The position numbers and the translations under genes are program-made. Below the pieces are notes generated by a model, which saw only the letters and a list, made by a program, of their open reading frames with translations, had not been told where the DNA came from and ran no database searches. A DNA stretch of 64,000 nt, from the NCBI RefSeq assembly GCF_000931445.1, contig NZ_CP010849.1:7068001-7132000 (forward strand). The letters run 5' to 3'. The DNA comes from Streptomyces cyaneogriseus subsp. noncyanogenus. Lineage in GTDB: Bacteria; Actinomycetota; Actinomycetes; Streptomycetales; Streptomycetaceae. Positions 61,078-64,000 of this stretch are shown in pieces. Numbering within the stretch: the stretch's first letter is position 1; each line of letters starts with the position of its first letter.

Positions 61078-62078
61078 CGGCCGTACTGTCCGCCCGCCTC
61101 GAAGAGGCGCTGGCCGAGGTGAGGGTGGAGCCGGACGGCCTGACGGCGTTCGTTGGTGAAAGGATGATGACCGCCCCCTCTCCCCGGGCCCTCACCGGTC
61201 AACTCGCCACCGCTCTCTACGAGGTGGTCCACGTCGGCCGGCCCCCGAAGGACACGGACAGTCCGGACAGGCCGGCCGATCAGGACGCGGACCGCCGCCC
61301 GGACGGTGACCTGGAGGACGGCCTCGCCGCCAGGACCCCCCATCGCTACAGCCACTACCGGGCTCCGGTCCTCGCCGCCGTCCGGGAGGGACGGGGGCCG
61401 GTCGTCCGGCTCTCCGGTGTCCGGGTCCGGGTCGCCCCCGAGCGGATCACCGGCGGGAGCGGTATGGCGGGGCGGCCCGGGGACGGAGCGGAGGCGGGTG
61501 TGCTGGTCGCCGCCGTCCGCCGGTCGCTCTCCCCGGGCTTCTTCCTGGTCGACGGATCGAGGCCGCTGGCCCGGCAGGACCGCGTACTGCGGGTGTACCT
61601 GCACGTCGGAACAGCCGGCGCCGTCCTCGACGCCTGGGAGGCGTCGCTGCGGTGCCTGGAGCAGCACGGCGTTCCCTACCGCGCCAAGGCCCTCTCCTCC
61701 TCCGCCGGCCTCCCGCGGCGGGACGGCGTCGTGATCTACCTGGGCGGCGAGGACCAGTACGTCCTGCCCGACCTGATCGGCGCGGTCGGGAAGGACACCG
61801 CTCTCGCACCGGGCGCGTCCCCCTTCACCCGGCCCCTCGCGCCGGGCGTCGCCGTGGCCTGGGAACCGGACGACCCCCGGCCGGGCGGGAAGAACACCAG
61901 CCTCGGCGAGCACCGGTCACGGGCGCTGGCCGAGGGCCTGGTGCGGCACGCCACCCGGGCCGGCGACGCGGACGCGTCCCGGGCGGAGGTTGTACGGAAG
62001 GCTCTGCTGGCGGCCGGTATCGACCCCATGGAACCGGCGCGCAACCTGTCGTCCCCGCCTTTCCATCCTGCATTTTGA
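61074..62078 (+). CDS. HopA1-domain protein (LxmY/TvaD type)
   Basis: 334 residues from ATG 61074. The C-terminal 200 residues follow the HopA1 effector pattern: SPGFFLVDGSRPLARQDRVL with RVYLHV, HGVPYRAKALSSSAGL, RRDGVVIYLGGEDQY, SPFTRPLAPGVAVAWEPDD, then SLGEHRSRALAEGLVRHA. HopA1 proteins were first seen as type III effectors of plant pathogens, but in actinobacterial RiPP loci the domain acts as the phospho-Ser/Thr lyase partner of the kinase. A linker rich in Asp/Arg (about 60-85) is not conserved. Essential residues of the lyase cannot be named with confidence. Confidence 0.8.
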   Translation: MTAVLSARLEEALAEVRVEPDGLTAFVGERMMTAPSPRALTGQLATALYEVVHVGRPPKDTDSPDRPADQDADRRPDGDLEDGLAARTPHRYSHYRAPVLAAVREGRGPVVRLSGVRVRVAPERITGGSGMAGRPGDGAEAGVLVAAVRRSLSPGFFLVDGSRPLARQDRVLRVYLHVGTAGAVLDAWEASLRCLEQHGVPYRAKALSSSAGLPRRDGVVIYLGGEDQYVLPDLIGAVGKDTALAPGASPFTRPLAPGVAVAWEPDDPRPGGKNTSLGEHRSRALAEGLVRHATRAGDADASRAEVVRKALLAAGIDPMEPARNLSSPPFHPAF

Positions 62079-62233
62079 CATCCCGGCCGCCGGACAACCT
62101 TTCATCAAAAGGATCTTGCACCGCCATTTCCACCGGATTAGCTTTCTGGTCGCCGCGAAGGAAACGGGACGGCGCAAGCCGCTGGTTTCTTCCGTGGTAG
62201 TCCCAACCCATTCCGATGGTTAAGGAGACGGTT
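62075..62233 (+). promoter_or_regulatory. low-GC leader before the precursor gene
   Basis: The 155-bp gap is much lower in GC than its surroundings. TTGACA occurs at 62075-62080, but no convincing -10 follows at the right distance. AAGGAG (62222-62227) is a strong ribosome site for ATG 62234. The precursor may have its own promoter here. Confidence 0.45.
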
Positions 62234-62371
62234 ATGAACGACATCGAGCTGGCTGCTGGTTTCGACGCTTACGCGGACGTCAACGAGATGGCTGACGAGG
62301 TCACCCCGGACGAGGCTCCCTCGCCGCAGACCATCATCTCGGTGATCGTCACCGCGAGCTTCGACTGCTGA
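62234..62371 (+). CDS. RiPP precursor peptide (class V lanthipeptide/thioamitide-like)
   Basis: 45 residues from ATG 62234 with AGGAG 7 bases upstream. The acidic leader (start MNDIELAAGFDAYADV, with DEVTPDEAPSP near the end) is followed by a Ser/Thr/Val-rich end, residues 33-45: T33, S36, T40, S42 and a single Cys at position 45, the last residue. The last ten residues are SVIVTASFDC. The ending T-x-x-F-x-C matches the ring pattern of thioviridamide (core ends TVAFHC), and S-V opens both cores. The C-terminal Cys suits oxidative decarboxylation and closure to Avi(Me)Cys with T40. With only one Cys, no second lanthionine can form. The leader cleavage site is unknown. Confidence 0.85.
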   Translation: MNDIELAAGFDAYADVNEMADEVTPDEAPSPQTIISVIVTASFDC

Positions 62372-62390
62372 CACGTCCCTGACGGCGTGC

Positions 62391-62425
62391 CCGTGCGGTC
62401 GGCGGCCCGTCCGCCGACCGCACGG
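62391..62425 (+). terminator. stem-loop after the precursor gene
   Basis: Perfect 15-bp stem CCGTGCGGTCGGCGG (62391-62405) with its complement (62411-62425), 5-nt loop, 20 bases after the precursor stop. It probably halts or slows most transcription, raising precursor mRNA over enzyme mRNA. Confidence 0.82.
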
Positions 62426-62547
62426 CGGCCCACCGCGGAACGAAGAAGCGGAACCCCTAAGCAGAACGCCGAAGCAGAACGAAGAAGAACCTCAACGCAG
62501 CGACGAACACGTCGACGCAGACAGGCTCCGAAGGGCCCGCGCCGAGC

Positions 62548-63516
62548 ATGAGCACCTCCGTACTTCTCCCTTTCATGCCCGTTTCCGGAAAGCAAGTGCT
62601 GCCTTTCGCGGACATCGTCCGGAAGGGAAACGCCGAGAGGCTCTGGACCGGCCAGTCGCTCCTCGTCGAGCCGTACACCGCACTCGCCTACGCCGCCGGG
62701 GCCGGCGCCCGGATACCCATGGGCACCAGCGTGACCCTGATGCCGCTGAGCCACCCCTTCCAGGCCGCCTTGCAGGCCCGCTCGCTCGCCGCCCTGACGG
62801 GGCAGCCCGTCGTCGCCGGACTCGGCACCGGGCCGCAGCCGTTCGTCCGGGCCCTGCGCGGACAGGCGTACGCGAGCCCCCTCACCGCCGTACGCGAGTA
62901 CGCCTCGACGGTACGGGGCCTGCTCGCGGGGGACCGCGTCGACCTCCGCGGGGAGTACCACGCCATGAGCGGCGCGCTCACCGCCATGGAGACTCCGCCG
63001 GTGGAGCTGGGCCTCGGCGTGCTCCGGCCCCGCATGGCCGAACTCGCCGGAGAACTGGCCGACGTGGCCATCACCTGGCTGACACCGCCGAACTACCTGG
63101 CCGAGGTGCTCGTCCCGGCGCTGACCGCGGGAGCCGAGCGGGCGGGGCGCCCCCGGCCGCGGGTCACCTCCGTCGTCCATGTCTCGCTCGACGCGCCGGA
63201 CCGCGACCACCTCCAGGTCGTCGCGGCCGCCTCCCACGCCCATCTGCGGGCCCCCCACTACGCCGACATGCTCCGCCGGGCCGGCGTCGAGACCGACCCC
63301 GACGACCTGGCGAAGTCCGCCGCCCGGCTCGTCGACAGCGGCACCGCCGCCGTGGGCAGCGCCGACGAGATCCTGCGGGCCGTCTCCGCCTACCGGGACG
63401 CCGGCGCCGACGAGGTGGTGCTCAGCACGATCGGCCTCCAGGCCGTCGACGGCACGCGCGCCTCGCTGGAAGCCCTCGACACCCTCACCGAAGCACGAAG
63501 GACAGCCGATGCCTGA
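62548..63516 (+). CDS. LLM-class F420-dependent oxidoreductase (LxmJ-like)
   Basis: 322 residues from ATG 62548. Luciferase-like TIM barrel: LLPFMPVSGKQVLPFADIVR at the start, MGTSVTLMPLSHPFQAALQA (the strand where LLM enzymes keep a bulge near the cofactor), VVAGLGTGPQPF, and SAVREYASTVRGLL-like sequence (TAVREYASTVRGLLAGDRVD). In lexapeptide biosynthesis an F420H2-dependent LLM enzyme reduces dehydroalanine to D-alanine. Here S36 or S42 could be the target. F420 use is inferred from family and host. Overlaps the decarboxylase start by 8 bases. Confidence 0.82.
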   Translation: MSTSVLLPFMPVSGKQVLPFADIVRKGNAERLWTGQSLLVEPYTALAYAAGAGARIPMGTSVTLMPLSHPFQAALQARSLAALTGQPVVAGLGTGPQPFVRALRGQAYASPLTAVREYASTVRGLLAGDRVDLRGEYHAMSGALTAMETPPVELGLGVLRPRMAELAGELADVAITWLTPPNYLAEVLVPALTAGAERAGRPRPRVTSVVHVSLDAPDRDHLQVVAAASHAHLRAPHYADMLRRAGVETDPDDLAKSAARLVDSGTAAVGSADEILRAVSAYRDAGADEVVLSTIGLQAVDGTRASLEALDTLTEARRTADA

Positions 63517-64000
63517 CGACCTCGACGAGCCGGACCGGTCCCCATTCTCCTTCCGCCGCCTCCTCCTGGTCGGCACCGGTGCGCTCGGCGTCTGCTCCCT
63601 GCCGGGCTGGGTCGGATGGCTGCGCGAGAACCACGCGTACGTCGAGACCAAGGTGGCGCTCACCCGGCAGGCCACCGAGTTCGTCTCACCCGCCGCGCTC
63701 ACCGCGATCGGCGGCCGGCCGCTGGTGCACGACGTGTGGCCGGCCGAGCCGCGGGTGACCGCCCTGCACGTGGAACTGTGCGAGTGGGCCGACGCGGTGG
63801 CCGTCTTCCCCGCCACCTTCCACTTCGTGAGCCGGTTCGCCCTCGGACTCGCGGACACCCCCGTGATGCTGGCCCTCCAGTGCAGCACCGCCCCGATCGG
63901 CCTGGCCCCGGCCCTGCCCCCGGGCGGCTTCCGGAGCCACGCCATGCGCTCCCATCTGGCCGCCCTGCGGGAACGGCCCAACGTGGTCGTGGCCGACCCC
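63509..64000 (+). CDS. HFCD-family flavoprotein, peptidyl-cysteine decarboxylase (3' end outside window)
   Basis: The first 164 residues are visible from ATG 63509. HFCD pattern: LLLVGTGALGVCSLPGWVGW (FMN-binding start), His87 in ALHVELCEWADAVAVFPATF at the position of EpiD His67, and the following FHFVSRFALGLAD in place of the PxANT segment. Such enzymes oxidatively decarboxylate a C-terminal Cys to an enethiol that cyclises to Avi(Me)Cys. The only Cys of the adjacent precursor is its last residue, which fits exactly. The gene runs off the window. Confidence 0.85.
   Translation, partial: MPDDLDEPDRSPFSFRRLLLVGTGALGVCSLPGWVGWLRENHAYVETKVALTRQATEFVSPAALTAIGGRPLVHDVWPAEPRVTALHVELCEWADAVAVFPATFHFVSRFALGLADTPVMLALQCSTAPIGLAPALPPGGFRSHAMRSHLAALRERPNVVVADP

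Noticed and set aside
61074..62078. HopA1 domain as a type III secretion effector
   Set aside because: The neighbours are a RiPP kinase, precursor and decarboxylase; no secretion genes are present, and HopA1 domains occur in RiPP biosynthesis.

Overview
The window is high-GC actinobacterial DNA, almost certainly from a Streptomyces chromosome. The evidence is the very high GC at third codon positions, GTG/TTG starts, ATGA/GTGA stop-start overlaps and typical families (DUF2510, XRE regulators, monomeric isocitrate dehydrogenase, MoxR/VWA/SWIM operon, CHAT/subtilase/sigma locus). Both edges cut secondary-metabolism genes. The left edge is the end of a tandem acyltransferase of the kind used by trans-AT polyketide synthases. 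The right edge is a ribosomal peptide (RiPP) cluster that runs off the end.

Layout. 0-1.6 kb: tandem AT. 1.6-4.9 kb: MarR repressor divergent from a quercetinase-like cupin, an amidohydrolase and an alpha/beta hydrolase, with twin operators between. 4.9-14.7 kb: myo-inositol-type locus, with iolD, iolB and an aldolase leftward, and an ABC importer plus an IolE-like isomerase rightward, from a mirrored divergent promoter. An oxidoreductase follows. The ABC permease carries a 2-nt frameshift. 15.4-21.6 kb: GntR-regulated aromatic-acid locus with gallate-type lower-pathway enzymes (hydratase, aldolase, tautomerase) but a VOC-fold (type I) extradiol dioxygenase, plus an aromatic-acid MFS importer. 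21.7-23.2 kb: BASS transporter and tRNA-Pro(GGG) with a terminator.

23.2-34.5 kb is accessory in character: TetR/amidase pair, HTH_38-MarR fusion regulator, beta-lactamase-fold hydrolase with N-terminal repeats, truncated GNAT, VOC protein, tendamistat-like secreted protein, RidA, DHA2 efflux pump with XRE regulator. At about 30.9 kb lies a 42-bp sequence that matches, from memory, the loxP-bearing linker of 454 paired-end libraries. It is flanked by a 136-bp duplication, so this is an assembly artefact.

34.4-39.9 kb: TPR-CHAT protease divergent from a cytosolic subtilase, an ECF-type sigma factor and a partner protein. 39.9-47.6 kb: N-formylglutamate amidohydrolase-like gene, isocitrate dehydrogenase, MscS channel, LPG-synthase-type membrane protein, ABC exporter. 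47.8-55.3 kb: five-gene operon of SWIM protein, unknown, VWA, MoxR ATPase and DUF5682. 55.4-57.4 kb: secreted pectate lyase with its own promoter and LacI-like operator.

57.3-64 kb: two XRE regulators, then a RiPP operon with membrane protein, kinase-like protein, HopA1-like protein, a 45-residue precursor ending in a single Cys, an F420-type LLM oxidoreductase and a cysteine decarboxylase. The enzyme set is that of class V lanthipeptides, but the precursor's end resembles thioamitides (T-x-x-F-x-C). This is the most promising novel system in the window. All assignments rest on reading the sequence; no database search was run.
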